NCBI GenBank assembly: GCA_907165135.1
Contig: OU015568.1
Location: forward strand, 3,666,501-3,730,500
Origin: Oikopleura dioica
Lineage: Eukaryota > Chordata > Appendicularia > Copelata > Oikopleuridae
Direction of reading: 5' to 3'
Length of the DNA: 64,000 nt
Shown here: positions 11,501-24,200 of the stretch, piece after piece
Position numbering within the stretch: the first letter of the stretch is position 1
Layout: the number at the start of each line of letters is the position of its first letter
Position numbers and translations under genes: made by a program
Notes under the pieces: model-generated
What the model was told of the DNA's origin: nothing
The model's input: only the letters and a program-made list of their open reading frames with translations
Databases searched by the model: none

Positions 11501-12292
11501 GAATCTACCAATCTGAAGCAATCTCGAAGAGTCTCAACATTCTCATCCTCGAGGAGCCGGAAAAATCGCAACTTAGTATTGGACTCTTTATTGTTGCAAT
11601 GCTTGTGGCGATACTGGCGATTGGAACTGCTATCTGCACCTGTCTCTGTTTCCTGAGGCGGAAAAAGGAGGATTCCAAGCGAGAATCTGAGTCGTTGGAA
11701 ATTCCACCGCCAGAAAAAGGGTACACTGATGATTATGCTAGAGAATGGGATCAATTAAATCCACCGTCGGATATTTCTATAGCTGATTTCAGCCAAAATA
11801 GGGATGAGTTTCATTTTCATTAATTCTATCAAAAAAAATTGGTAAAAAACTCATAACAAGCGACCAAAGAGACAGTCACGCCGCTCGAATACAGAAGCAA
11901 ATTCTAGAGGACCAAGATTTTAACCAAAAGCGACCAAGGAAACGCGGCCGAAAGCGCCTTGCTAGACCTGCGGAAGATGACCCTTATGAAGGAGAAGACG
12001 AACTCGACGAGCCACAAGCAAAGTTTGTTCTTCCGCAAATGGATCCAAGCAGAAATTCGACATACAGTGATCAATTTACTGTTTCTGATCATGACGATGA
12101 TGATTGTAAGCTTGTTGCTCGTTTCATGTAAGAATAAATTCAGGTTATCGCTCAGGAAGATACGGAAATCGACCAGTAGGAATTGTTCCTCCGTATACGC
12201 CACCAAGAGCTGCAAGCCAATTACAGTACATTCCAAGCTACAATAGAGATGATGGACAGAAATCGATAAGATATCAAGCTGATAACTTCTGA
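8574..12292 (+). CDS. Immunoglobulin-superfamily transmembrane receptor
   Basis: The first exon in the frame begins after an AG at 8573 and encodes a hydrophobic leader (LLKVIFFLSL) and then the ectodomain; the initiator Met is upstream and not identified. Exons used: 8574..9376, 9441..9599, 9789..10369, 10518..10903, 10972..11801, 11861..12105 and 12144..12292. Ig domains are visible by Cys...W...DTGLYGC (about 9060-9290) and SDSGVYRC (about 9800). A later, degenerate membrane-proximal region precedes a transmembrane helix at about 11575-11655 (GLFIVAMLVAILAIGTA) and an RRKK stop-transfer. The cytoplasmic tail is rich in Pro, Asp, Tyr and Gln, and AATAAA follows at 12307. Introns 9377..9440 and 9600..9788 are GA-AG. 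The join over 11802..11860 (GG-AG) is less sure: without it the protein stops at 11823. Role: probably cell adhesion or guidance. Confidence 0.75.
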
Positions 12293-12415
12293 TCATGCCC
12301 CTTGTAAATAAAATTGACCAATTAAACGTTATGTTACCCGCTTTGAGAAGAATGAAATCTGTTTCCGTTTCGCTTATACTTTCTCACTTGCAGTCTATTG
12401 AAGTCAGTTTGCATG

Positions 12416-13441
12416 ATGCTATTATGTATTTTTATAAAACTTTTTGTGATTTCTGCGGAGAGATGTTTGTTGGTAATTTTGCGGAAATACAAGTGTAGAT
12501 AAAAATTAAGGGACGAGGAACTCTATCAAGAGTGCAGGCATCTGTGCCGAGTTGATTTTGGGTACTGTCAATTTTTATGTGAGACGGACTATTGCCTATC
12601 AATTTGTGAGAGAGAATACAGCCGTAAGTAAGGACAAGCCTTCAGTTATTTTATGAATAAGTTTGTCTTTCGTCCTGTCCATGTGGGGAAGACTGTCCTG
12701 CGGGCTGTGTTGATTGTCCCAATCCTATTTGTCGAAACGAGACAACCACATCGACAACGACTACAACTACTACGACTACAACTACCACTACTACAACTAC
12801 CACAACGACAACTACCACAACGACCGTTTCAGATACATGTAAGGAATGTCCAAACGGATTCTGCTTCGATATTGGAGCTGGTTACAAATGTTTCACCGGT
12901 TTATCTTTGAAAAATGTCAAGTATCAAGTCCGTTGGGCCTTTCGGAAAGTTTTTTAAAAATCTTTAGAAATATATCAATTGCGGCCCCGCTGTGCATCCT
13001 GATGATTATGAATCCAAAATTTTCACGAAAGGAGGGAATACTGGTAAATACCAGTATCTTACTTTGAGTGCTGATGAACACTTGTTATGGTTGACTCCAA
13101 ATTTTTGGGAAAATGAAACGTTCAATGATGAATATTTTATTAACACGCATGCTTTCGATGGTAGAGGAGTTGTAGCTTATACAAAGGGAGGAAACATACG
13201 CGACGAAATTTTCCACAAAGACTCGGCCGGAGCACAGAACACAGAAGAAATCTGGAAATTCGAAAAATACTGCGATGAAGAAGCGCCTGGAATGTGTTTT
13301 TTCTGGAGAATTCGCGCAGTTCATGCACATTCGTACACAAATTTATATGTGCAAGCACAAGAACATGTTGATTATTTATATCTGGGGGAGATGAACGGAC
13401 ATGACGAAGATGAATTCTTGTGGACTCTTGAATTTCACTGA
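12416..13441 (+). CDS. Secreted Cys-rich protein with a poly-Thr linker
   Basis: Exons 12416..12459, 12511..12623, 12662..12927 and 12968..13441 join in frame. The first encodes a signal peptide (MLLCIFIKLFVISA). Next is a Cys-rich segment with about 16 cysteines in CxxxC, CPCGEDC and CxxCPNPIC spacing. A run of more than 20 Thr follows (about 12743-12830, repeated ACN codons), as in O-glycosylated mucin-like linkers. A C-terminal domain of about 155 residues is rich in Trp/Tyr/Phe, with conserved-looking KYQYLTL and WRIRAVHA segments. The first intron (12460..12510) is GA-AG. I do not recognise the C-terminal domain. Secretion is well supported. A role in extracellular matrix or larvacean house material is only a guess. 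Confidence 0.7.
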
Positions 13442-13930
13442 GTCAAAGTCAAATAAATATGATTGGCATGATTATTCAATTTTGTAAGAATTGTTCGAGT
13501 AACTCGAACTTCGAGTTTGTTGTTATCAAGATCTATTTGATTTTTAATGGCAGATGAAATCGAATTCCCTTTAGGCTGTAGGCTACAGCCTGTAGGCAAC
13601 ATTTTAGCCGCGAGAAATCTTCACTATCTTTATAATTTATAGTCTATAAATTGGCTTCCCCCACCTTTTTACTACTTTCCTATAGTCTAGAAGACACAAC
13701 AAGACTTCACTTATATATTCTACATAGGAACCATGGTCGTTTGCCTTATCATGATGAAATCTAGTTCCTCCCTCCAATAAAACACAATTCGACTTCCGCT
13801 TGACATATTTTATTGCCAAAATCAATTCGTCGCTCAATTCGTAATCTCTACTCCCATCGTTGATTGACCATCATAAAACTTCTCTCCCTCGGTATAAAAT
13901 CTGCCTCTCCTCCTCAAACTCTATCAAACA
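13442..13930. other. Intergenic region upstream of the glutaminase gene
   Basis: About 490 bp, with a small hairpin (GTTCGAGTAACTCGAACTTCGAG near 13493) and repeated TGTAGGC near 13575. It ends in a TATA-like box and a short 5' leader before the glutaminase start at 13931. No coding exon was found; minus-strand frames here have no family character. Confidence 0.5.
13893..13898 (+). promoter_or_regulatory. TATA-like box of the glutaminase gene
   Basis: GGTATAAAATCTGCC places TATAAA at 13893-13898, 33 bp upstream of the ATG at 13931. The spacing would put transcription start very near the start codon, giving a short leader. Confidence 0.45.
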
Positions 13931-15808
13931 ATGAATATGGAAAACAAAAATACACTTGAGAAAATTTTCGAAATCTTCAAGACTGAAAAGGGATCTTTGA
14001 ACCTCTCCAAGTTCGTCAAAACCCTCAACGACTTTGGAATTCTCAACGATGATCCCCGCCTTGCTCCCTTTTTGAAGCGAGTGAAAGAGCTCCAAGAGAA
14101 AAAACAGCTGAACTTCGAGGCGTTTCTTTCCGTCCTCGATCCGACCATCGAGCCACTGATCGTGAAGGCTTTCTCTGGCAAGTTGATCATCCCTTCATTC
14201 AAGGAGTTCAAAAAGCTCGTGGAAGAAGTCTTCGAGGACGTCCGTGATTGTAAGGATGGCAAAGCTGCTGATTACATCCCCCAGCTCGCGAGAGTCGACC
14301 CGGACTTGTGGGGACTGTCTGTTTGTACTGTTGATGGACAACGATTCAATCTGGGTGATTTTGAGAAGGTAAGAAAAGTCTTCCTTGATTTCATGAGAAA
14401 ATTGCTTATTTCAGATTTATACGATTCAATCGACTTCAAAGCCCTTCACTTATGCCATGGCCCTCGACCTCTACGGAAGCGATTACGTTCAAGAATACGT
14501 CTCAGCCGAGCCGTCCGGAGAAGGCTTCAATGAAATCTGCCTTGATGATAATAATAAGCCGCACAATCCGATGATTAATGCCGGAGCTATTGTCACTTCT
14601 TCCCTCGTCAAGCCAGAGTTAAATTTGGGTAAAAAAATCTGAACTTTGATTTGATAAAGAAAAATTATTTAGCCGATCGATTCGAGTACATGATGAACAT
14701 CTTTCGCAAGCTTTCTGGCGGAACTTATGTCGGTTTCAACAATTCTGTTTATCTTTCGGAAAAATCTGTCGCCGACCGAAACTTTGCCCTTGGCTACTAT
14801 ATGAAGGAAAACGACTGCTTCCCAAAAGGCAGCTGCTTGAAAACCATCTTGGAATTTTACTTCCAACTCTGCTCGATTGAAACAAAATGCTCAGCGCATT
14901 GCATCATGGCTGGAACTTTGGCGAACGGAGGAGTCTGCCCGATTACCGGGGAAGAAGTTCTGGACGATGTCAGTGTCCAGCATACTCTCAGCCTTATGCT
15001 TTCTTGCGGCATGTATGACTACTCTGGGCAGTTCGCTTATAAAATTGGATTGCCTGCGAAATCGGGCGTGTCTGGATCGATTCTCGTCGTGATTCCAAAT
15101 GTCATGGCGATTTGTCTTTATTCGCCAAGGCTAGACAAGCTTGGAAATTCATCACGAGGGCTGCTCTTTATGGAAAAATTGCTCAAGAAAGTCAACCTGC
15201 ATCAATTTGATAGGTAGGAAACTCGATCAAAGGCCCCTCTTTTAACATTTTCAGCGACAACAATGCGGCAAAAATCGACCCAAGAGGCCATATCAGTGAC
15301 TTCAAGGACTTGGAGAAAAACTCGATTCTTCAAGCGGCAATGACGGGAGATTTGGAGATGCTCCGTCGACACTTTTCAAACGGAGCGGATATTGATGTTC
15401 GAAATGTGATCGGACAGACGATTCTGCACATTGCGGTAGCTGAGGAAAATATGCGAATTGTCAAATATCTTGTTGACGTCTGCGAGGTAATGAGCTCCTT
15501 CTTTTTCGTTTCAAATGGATTTTGAAGATGAATTTGAACGCGAAAGATACTTGGGGAGAAACACCACTTGACATTGCGGAAAAACGCGGAAACATCGAAA
15601 TCTCAACCTTTCTCCGCTGCAGAATGATTCTCAAAGATCTCGACAGCAGGTTTGACTAATTGCATGCTAGAACTCCCGATTGTCAACGTTCTTTAAAAAG
15701 GTTTTCTATTTCAGCCAAATCGCCAAAAACCGACAAGAACTTGCCGGACTCAAGGAGCAGCGAACAAGCGTCGGATCAGAAGATTCTGGAGTAGTGACAT
15801 CTTTCTGA
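13931..15808 (+). CDS. GLS: Glutaminase (GLS type) with C-terminal ankyrin repeats
   Basis: Six exons: 13931..14368, 14415..14628, 14673..15213, 15255..15486, 15528..15649 and 15715..15808, with introns of 41-65 nt, all GT-AG. The enzyme hydrolyses glutamine to glutamate and ammonia. The beta-lactamase-like core shows ADYIPQLA (substrate Tyr), the nucleophile motif IQSTSKP (Ser-x-x-Lys), NPMINAGAI, the family block NFALGYYMKENDCFP, SCGMYDYSG and AKSGVSG. The helical N-terminal domain precedes it. Two ankyrin repeats follow the core (GQTILHIAVAEEN and WGETPLDIAEKRG). There is no long N-terminal mitochondrial presequence. The chosen ATG gives MNMENKN directly, so either an unusual targeting signal exists or the enzyme is cytosolic. 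Length is about 547 residues, close to the catalytic plus ankyrin part of animal GLS. Confidence 0.95.
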
Positions 15809-16103
15809 CAAAAATTGCCGTAATAAGTGAAAAATAAAAATGCCAAAATAAATGATCAAAAAGCAGCTTAATTTTGTTTATTTCACAAAGTTCGTTCTTT
15901 TCCCACGAAAAAAATGCTTACATTGCCATTTTCGCATAAACCTGTCAATATCAAATAAATTAACGCGCTGCGTAATAATTATCCAGAGCGAAAGTGATGC
16001 TATCAAGGTGTTTGCCACCCTTTTACGAGCAATTATCATCGCGAAAAATGGGCTCTGACTTTCCTTTTTATTTTCGACTTGTTTCTTTTTCACACAAAGA
16101 ATC

Positions 16104-18137
16104 ATGCTTGTTGCTTTTTTCACCGTAGTCTCTTTTATAAACGCGCTAGAATTTCAAGAGACAACCGATCAGATAGAAGAAGGACTAGAATCTTGCACGG
16201 ATCCTGTAATCGCTAGAATCGCAGGAGGAGAGCCAGCAAACCCCAGTTCTTGGCCGTGGCTGGTTAGACTTGCAATAGAAGATTCAAGATTTGGAACCCT
16301 AACTTGCGGGGGAACGATCGTTTCGAACAAATATGTTCTTACTGCAGGTCACTGCCTGTATTTCGCCACGAAAGTCGTCGCCACTTTCGCCGATGTTAGC
16401 ATAGCCGAAAATGAAGAAGATGAATTTTCGCTCGAGTCGACTATTTTTCATATTCACCCTGATTATGTCGGGCTCAATCGAGGTGAAATTGACTCGTTCA
16501 AGTTTGTTTCTTATAGAAATTTTGAGACATGGGACTGATAGAATTTGACGATATTTATGGAAACGAAAAGACTCCTGGTTCAATTCAGACTGTTTGTTTT
16601 GCAGGATTGGGTAGGAATTTGCAATTGCTGTTTATTTTTCTGCTTTGAAGCTTTTTTTCTATCCAAAAAGGCACAAGAACTTTGGGAACCGAAGCTTGCT
16701 GGACCGCTGGGTGGGGCGAACTATCCTACGCTGGCAAGACTCCTGATGAGCTTCATTCAGTTGGGCTCAATATTTTCAGCAAATACTACTGCTACAGATA
16801 CAGTTATCCGATGCCGTTTTACGAAGATGATATCTGCGCCGGAGCGCCGGATAAGAATGGAAATGGACTGACTGATGCAGGGACAGACACATGCAAAGGT
16901 GATTCAGGAGGGCCGCTGATTTGCAATGTCGACGGGAAAGCCACGATGGTTGGTTTGACAAGTCGGGGAGTTGGCTGTGCCTTTGAAGGAAGCGATCGAA
17001 AATCGTAAATGATTATTTTGCCGCTAATTTAATGATTGCTTCGAAGGGTACCCAGGATTGTACACATCGATCCTCGAAAATTCTGATTGGCTTAGCTCCA
17101 TGCTCGGTTCATCGAAATTCAGAGAGATTACAGCAAGTGAAACATCAAGATTCTCTTGTGCTTTGAATAAAACTGTAGGCGAACGACAATTATTCCGATG
17201 TTATCATATTTTAGCTCGACTTTTTCGGAAACTGTATCGAGCCAGAAAACAATCGAAAAGAGTGGAAAACTAACTGGAGCGAGTGCAAAAACGGCCAGCG
17301 CACTAGAAAATACAGGTTATTTCCTAAGCTTTTAGGTGATCTTATCAGTCAATTAGACTTTTCTCGTCGATTACAAAGGCTGCAGATTCAACGTCCACGC
17401 ATTTTGATCTCAAAATCGGACCAACAATACCAGTCAGAGAATCATGCAACGATCCAACGGTCCAATGCAGCGAAGAACATGCAATCTACAATACTTCCAC
17501 AAAAACCTGTGAACCCCAAGAAGGTTTCACCCGCACAAGCTTTGGAATACTCCCGCAGTCGGTTGAAGAACTCGGCGATGATATAATTTCAGAAGTGACA
17601 AAGAGGATCAATAAATTGTTTTGGGTTGTTGCGAGGGCGGATCTCGTCAAGTGAGGCTTTACGATTCAACAGGTTAAAAACGGAACTTTAGATTCGATCG
17701 CTTGACGAAAACCTTAAAGGACGCAGAAGATGATATGATGAAAAAAGTCAAAAGAGCCTGTGGCAAAACTAGCCAGCGGCTCAATCCTAGACTTTATGAA
17801 GGTAAAACTCATTCCGGATGAAAAAATAGATGAATTTTTTATTATAGAATTGAAGATAATGCACGATATCCTGCAAAACACCATAAAACCCTCCTCATCC
17901 AATATCGATGCCCTTCGAAAAGCGATAAAACTTCTCAATCGCTACCAACAAAATACAATTTTCAACTGCCCGAAATCCGGTTATGGCCCAGATCCAACAG
18001 ATGAAGAGGACTCTGGCGGAGTCACGTGCGTAGAAGGAAAAGCCAGCGCTGGAGGAAACATGAATTTGTATCACAAATGCAAAATAATGCTGAGAATGAA
18101 GAATATTTTCGAGCAAACCTTGCTTGTGCAGTTTTGA
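16104..18137 (+). CDS. Trypsin-like serine protease with Cys-containing C-terminal extension
   Basis: Exons: 16104..16482, 16527..16610, 16671..16988, 17047..17174, 17215..17315, 17379..17650, 17692..17801 and 17848..18137. The N-terminus is a signal peptide, then a propeptide with the activation site ARIAGGEP. Catalytic residues are His in LTAGHCL, Asp in RDMGLIEF (restored only when intron 16483..16526 is removed) and Ser in CKGDSGGPL; an Asp sits six residues before the Ser as in trypsins. Intron 16989..17046 is GA-AG and restores EGYPGLYTS. A segment NWSECKNGQRTRKY resembles the start of a thrombospondin type 1 repeat. About 200 residues of unrecognised, partly helical extension with several Cys follow. 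It is likely an extracellular protease held to a partner by the extension. An alternative GA-AG choice exists at 16605. Confidence 0.85.
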
Positions 18138-18153
18138 GACAGCAAATGTATTC

Positions 18154-18212
18154 AATAAATATGTATAATTTATACATATTTATACAGTATAAATTATAAA
18201 TGTCAATTTATT
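18154..18212. terminator. Facing polyadenylation signals of convergent genes
   Basis: AATAAA at 18154-18159 serves the plus-strand protease, and TTTATT at 18207-18212 is AATAAA on the minus strand for the cadherin-like gene. They are about 50 bp apart with a palindromic AT-rich spacer (ATGTATAATTTATACAT), so the two transcripts end very close together or overlap. Confidence 0.6.
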
Positions 18213-18250
18213 AATAAGAATGAACAGAGTACAAATCGACTACGGATAGT

Positions 18251-21200
18251 TTAAAAGTTTTCGTAAGAAACATTATCAAGATCTTGTCCCGCAAGCGGAT
18301 TGGCAGACATCGCGCTTGACTGTCCAGCGATCAGAGCGTTCAAATTTGGTCCTGAAAAGGTCAATCTAAGAAGGACAAGTTCAAGGGTACCTTTAGCATC
18401 CTCGGCGTCAGAATCAACATAGATCTCCTTCGGCTCATTCAAATGTTCTTCAATGTCGAAATCGCTATTGAATGATGCTCGGCCATCGCTACTGCCGAAT
18501 GATGATTGTTGATCTTCATCATCGTATTCCAGAGCCTTAAAATCTATTATTTTCGCTTTTGCTTGGGTCTTACAATATTGATCATTCCTTCTTGTCCAAC
18601 CAGCTGATTCTTGTGCTGCTCGCCCGATGCCTGGTAAGCTTGTGACTCATTGTAAGCACCTTTGCTGGACATATCATCCATGTCGTATTTCATCGCTCTT
18701 TCTGATTGCAATTTTCGCTGAAAAAGATAAATACTTGTTATTCAAACACCTTCTTACCGCATATCGTTTTCGCATGCAGCACATGCAGACAATAATTCCA
18801 GCGCAAAGAACAGAAAGACCTCCTCCAATGGCAATCACAAGGATAAGCCATTCTTTATCGCCCCATTTGTCCTCTTCGATGACTTCTTCGCATTCTTCGA
18901 GTTTTTGCATATTGCAGCTCACCTAAAAATATGATGGATGCTTGAAATAAAGCCTTTACTAACCCTGATGTTGTAGGGCTCTGCTTTGAGAGTATTATGA
19001 GCTTCAACATCATTAAGAACAAATGCAATATCGAATGAAGTGAGAAGGTCTCTGTTTTCTTCCCCTGCACGCAGGGAATCAGTGAAGTTGCAGCTTGAAA
19101 TTGGAACACTGCAAGATTTGCTCTGATTTGATGATTTAACGACGTAAAAATTGATTTCTGTGTAGTATTCGACTTTTGGATCATCTTCAGGAGCAAGTGG
19201 ATCAGGGCGATTTTGGGTCTCGACTTTGTAAAGCTCAGTACTGTAGTCATAGTACTGAAAATGAAGGATGAAATAAGATCAAGAATCACAAACTTACGCA
19301 ATCACATGCATTTTTCCTGGGAAGAATGCTCTCGAAAAGATCGTTCATTTCTCCTTTGAATTTATTTGTGAGCGCTTCATTATCCCAGTCATCTTCTTTT
19401 GTTGACGTCACAAGTCCAACATGCTCCTCATCAAGAACAGTCACGACGATCGGAAGAGAGTTGTAAATGACAGACTGTCCGTTTTCAACTTTGCACTTCG
19501 ATTTGAAAAAATCGGGATATTTTTCGACATATGCGCAATCGTAATTTTCATAAAGAGGAGCTTCGTTTGCCACCTCGACTAAACAAGAGCTAGATTTGAG
19601 ACTCGAAAGAAGAGAAACCTGTGATTGTTGCTACAGCAAAGAAATTGTTGCTCTTGATATCCGGGATTTGCTTCAAGGTCTTGAGGTTGAATTTCATCGG
19701 GTCTTCTGGATCAGCTGTAACTTGGAAAAAGTCCTTGTTGTTTTGACATTGAGAAGCGCTGGAACCGCAGATGTAGGTTTCGGAAATTTTCTTGATTCTG
19801 CTTCTTCGATTAGTTTCATCACCATCTGCGTCGGAGACCTCGATTTGTGGGGTGATATCTTTGCCTGCTTCAGTTGTTCCTGCGAGAACATAATGAGCAG
19901 TTTTAAATGGAGCGATGAGAGGGCCATTGTCGTTGACATCTTCGACATTAACTGTCAGCAGAAGCTAGAAAAAATTGAGATTTGAGAAGTAGTCTAAAAT
20001 AAAACGAAAAAAATAGGCATGCAGTTTTTAATAAAAAATATTCTGGCACATTTCTCTCCTCTTGAAATGTCTGTAAGTATTTCCATATTAGTATTTTTTT
20101 TTGATAAAAAGTCTTGGCAACTTACTTTCGAGAGAAACTCCTAAAACAAAGATTTTTATACTGTACAAATTCATATAAAAATCATCTTTTTTGATGAAAA
20201 GCGAGCATTTTTTGGCGATGTTTTCTGATTCGAAAATTTATCTTACCGTTGACTGAAGGTTCTACAATTTCATGATGATAAATTACGATTTCTCTTTTCA
20301 ATGAAAAACTTACCCTTTGATTCTCATCAAGAACTCCATCACACTGATCATGGCAAAATTCAACGGTACATTTGCTGAAGTCATCTAACAAGTTGCACTC
20401 ATCATCATAAACATCGATTTCAAGTGTGAATTTATCATATTCTTCGCGGTTCAAGCCCTTTTCATTTGTACCAGGGATGTATTCCGCGGTTATTCCCATT
20501 TCAATTCTACCGGCGACCCAGTCAGAGCATCCAGTTGGTGGTTTATCGGCTTTATCAGTGACGGAGAAGATATTATCACAAGAAACTTCTTCAGCAAGCC
20601 CGGGACCGCATTTTTGGACATCTTCGTAGAAACCCTTAATTTTTGTAAATAAGTGTATGGAAAAACCGTAAAAGATCATACCTTGACGTTCTGGACGGTA
20701 TATTTGTTGACATCAGCTGACCATTTTCTTGAATCTTTATCAATAGCGCCGCAAAATGATTGCGCGTCGAAACCAGTTCCTTCTTTGATCGTTAGTTGTC
20801 TATCTTTTTCGTCAAGATCAGCGAAAGTTGGACCGTGGTCGTTGATGTCCTTAATCTTTGAAGAAATTTATAATGGCGAAAATTTAACCTTGACAAGAAC
20901 TTTCACGATCTCCTCAGATTGGCCTCCAGGTTGGCCTCCATCTGTAGCTCGAATTACCAGATCGTAAAAGACTTCCTTGTCGAGATGATCCTGTCCATTA
21001 TGATGATTTCAAAAACTTTTCTGGGGCCGGAAATCGTAAAAACTGCAAGTGCAGTTTTCTTCAGCTCGTCAAGACGAGTCGAATGATGGGTCTAACTCCT
21101 GATAATTCTAAGGATTGACCGGTTTACCGGCTGGTTACCGGAAAATACGTTGTCACCGGCCGTTTTTGTTCTAGAAGTGATAAACGGGTGATTGACCCCG

Positions 21201-24200
21201 GAACTTGTTCCTCATAGTCAGTTCTACTGCAGGGTAGAAGATGAAGATTGTATCAATACTCTGAAGAGAGTTATCACTAAAATTCTATTTTTGGCGAAAA
21301 TGGGACCGGAAATTAGGAACGTGCAGCAACAACAAAATATAAGTAAAAATTACTGTTTTTGGTGATAACTCTCTTCAGAATGTTGATACACCCTTCATCT
21401 TTTAGCCTGCAATAGAACTGACTATAAGGAACAGTTTCCTGGGTCGAGCATCTGTTTACCACTTCTAGAACAAAAACGGCCGGTGACAACGTATTTTCCG
21501 GTAACCAGCCGGTAAACCGGTAAATCCTTAGAGTTATCAGGAGTTAGACCCATCATTCGACTCGTCTTGACGAGCTAAAGAAAACTGCACTTGCAGTTTT
21601 TTTACGATTTCCGGCCCCACAAAAAGTTTTTTGAAATCATCTATTCAAGATTCCGTCCCAGCTGAGTTGATTTCTCTCATTCTCGAGCTTCGGAGTGATG
21701 ATTGGGCTTGCACCGAGATTTCCAGGTGTTAGTGAAGAGCCCTCACAAACATCCTTGTCTTCATCGGGATTGAACACATCGCCACCTTCAACAGAAAAAG
21801 GAGACTCTTGAGGCGTTGAAAATCGAATCCGACCATAGTTGAAATAGCATCGATCTTTATCAAGGGTTCTGAGAAGACAGTTTTAGTGGACTGGCTGAAA
21901 GTATTTTTACCTGATGTCGATTGGCTGAATAGTATCCTCAATTTTTTCATAAATCTCCATTATCATCGGATCTCCTTCATTATCTTTCGGAATGAAGATT
22001 TCCGGAGAGTGCTCATTTTCATCTTGAATGGCAAATCGGATCATCGTGTTTCCAGTAGGATCGGAAATCAAAGAATTGTCATTGGATTGTTCTGTATCGG
22101 AGCAAATTGCAGTCGCTTCATCGAGGTCAGCTGGGCATTGGAATGCATTTGTCTTGTCACTATCCTCGCAGTTTCCATTTGAGCAGTCGATGTTACAAGC
22201 TAAAAATATAAAAGAAAGTCGTCGTTCGTTTCAAAATACCTTGGACGGTGAATTCGAAGTTGAAATGAAATTGACCATCCATCATTTCTTGGTTGTTCTT
22301 GATCTTGGAGACACCATCGGCATCAATAAATTTGGCAGTACTTTTCATCTTAATTTGAGACTTGAAAGTTTTCTTTGTAATGGAAATGGCGTCAATCTGA
22401 AAGAATTCTGCAGCATCGAGAAGGCTAGAATTGGAAGTTTTGATACGGAAACAAGTTCTGGTGTTCAAATAGTCATCATCGTCGTCTTGAATTTGCGACA
22501 AATCGAAGACTTTGGGAGATTGCCCATTTGATCCATCCTTAACATTCCACGATCCGGCAGGAAGCGTGTACGCAGGGCTACCTTCCAGGCCATTGTAGAT
22601 TTGAAAGAGAGGTGCATTGATGTTCGAGTCAAAAATGACAATGCTCAATCTTGAGCTTACTCGTGTATCTGAACCCGCTGGAACGCAACATTGTTCGACT
22701 GTATTTCTATCTGCGTCACCATCAAGAGAACAAGCGCGAACTGTATAAATGTATGACTTGGCTTCCTGTCGATTCAACTGTTCCCCCTCACGCAATCTTA
22801 AAAAGTCGCTGTTAAAAGTCGCACCTCAATACAAGACTCGAAAAAGACAGAGAACGAGCAAATATTGTAAATTTTTTTCTTTATTTGCGCAAGTTACAAT
22901 TTGCTCGAAATGTCAATGTTCATGCTCGTAAATAAGTCTGACTCTAACGCATCGGATATTTGTTTAGAACATTCTCATTGCGATTCTTTCCTTACCTGAT
23001 TTGCAGGGATAAACTGCCCTCTTCTTTTAGGTAATCAGTTCCAAAATCTTCCCAACTTGTTCCCTTTTTATCGCCATTGACGACTTCGAAAATGCCAACA
23101 GCGTTGTCAGAATTTTTGATGTCGCAGAAGAAAACATGCCTGAACTGAACACTATTTTGATTTGTAAATGTCAGCTGAAGATTTTGAGATCCGGGCTTTT
23201 CATTTTCAATTGTCTTTACGAAATAATCTCCGGAAGAATCATATTCGAACATTGCTCCATCACCATCGAGAACACTTGGTGCTTTGTTTTTCTCTGTAAT
23301 TTCCAAGTTGACGGTGAAAATAGAGCATTTCGAAGCGCCATCAATCATCGTTCCTTCGTCGCATGCTTTGATATCAAGCATGACTGTATCAATTTCGCTG
23401 AATGCAAGTGCTTCTTCAACAGTTACTTCCAACGGATCAAGTTGGGCATTGAAAACAGTTTCGGTATCTACTGAAAACTTGTTAGCGCAACTGACAGAAT
23501 TGTCGCTTTTTGAACAGCTAGTTTTGTCGATTGAAAGTTTGAACTTTCGATTATCATCTCTTTCATCGATGTCAGTGATGATGATTCTATGAGGATCGTT
23601 TCCATTGGAATACGCAGTAAGAACAGTACCGACGGCATTTTTTTCCTCAAGCTTTCCAAACTCGCTGCAGTAAGAGCATTTTAACTGACCAGGTCCGGCT
23701 TCAAACTTTCTCGTTTGTCCGTTGAAAAATCGAGGGGGATTGTTGTTGATGTCCTGGATGAAAACAGTAATGTCGAAAGACTGCTCTTGCATGTAATAAT
23801 CTTCGTTGAATGCACATGATGGCATGCCTTTGCAAGGTTCATTTTGGGAACATCCGTTTCGGAAGTCAGCTGGCACTTTCTCTTTTGCAATGACATTGAG
23901 AATGAGGTTTGAAACTCGAGTAGAATTTGATCGGCAATTACCAGGATCTGCTTCTGGGTCGCATTCTGCATTGAATTCACCATTGTTTTTCAATTTTATG
24001 AAGACAGCACTTTCAGGACCGGCCGGTTGATCATCTGCTGCAGTGCCGTAGTCGATCTCAAAACTTGTGCTAAAATCATCTCCAGCAGTCGTTTTTAGTT
24101 CACTGAGCTCAATTCGTACTTCCCACTTTAAATCAAGGTCAGGATCGGATGCAGAAATCAATAGCTTTTCTGAGCTATCTCGATCTTCTGTAATGTAATT

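Noticed and set aside
12653-12910. Arg/Gln/Leu-rich plus-strand frame over the ACN repeat
   Set aside because: It is the +1 reading of the poly-Thr codons in the secreted Cys-rich gene, whose own frame is supported by splicing and cysteines.
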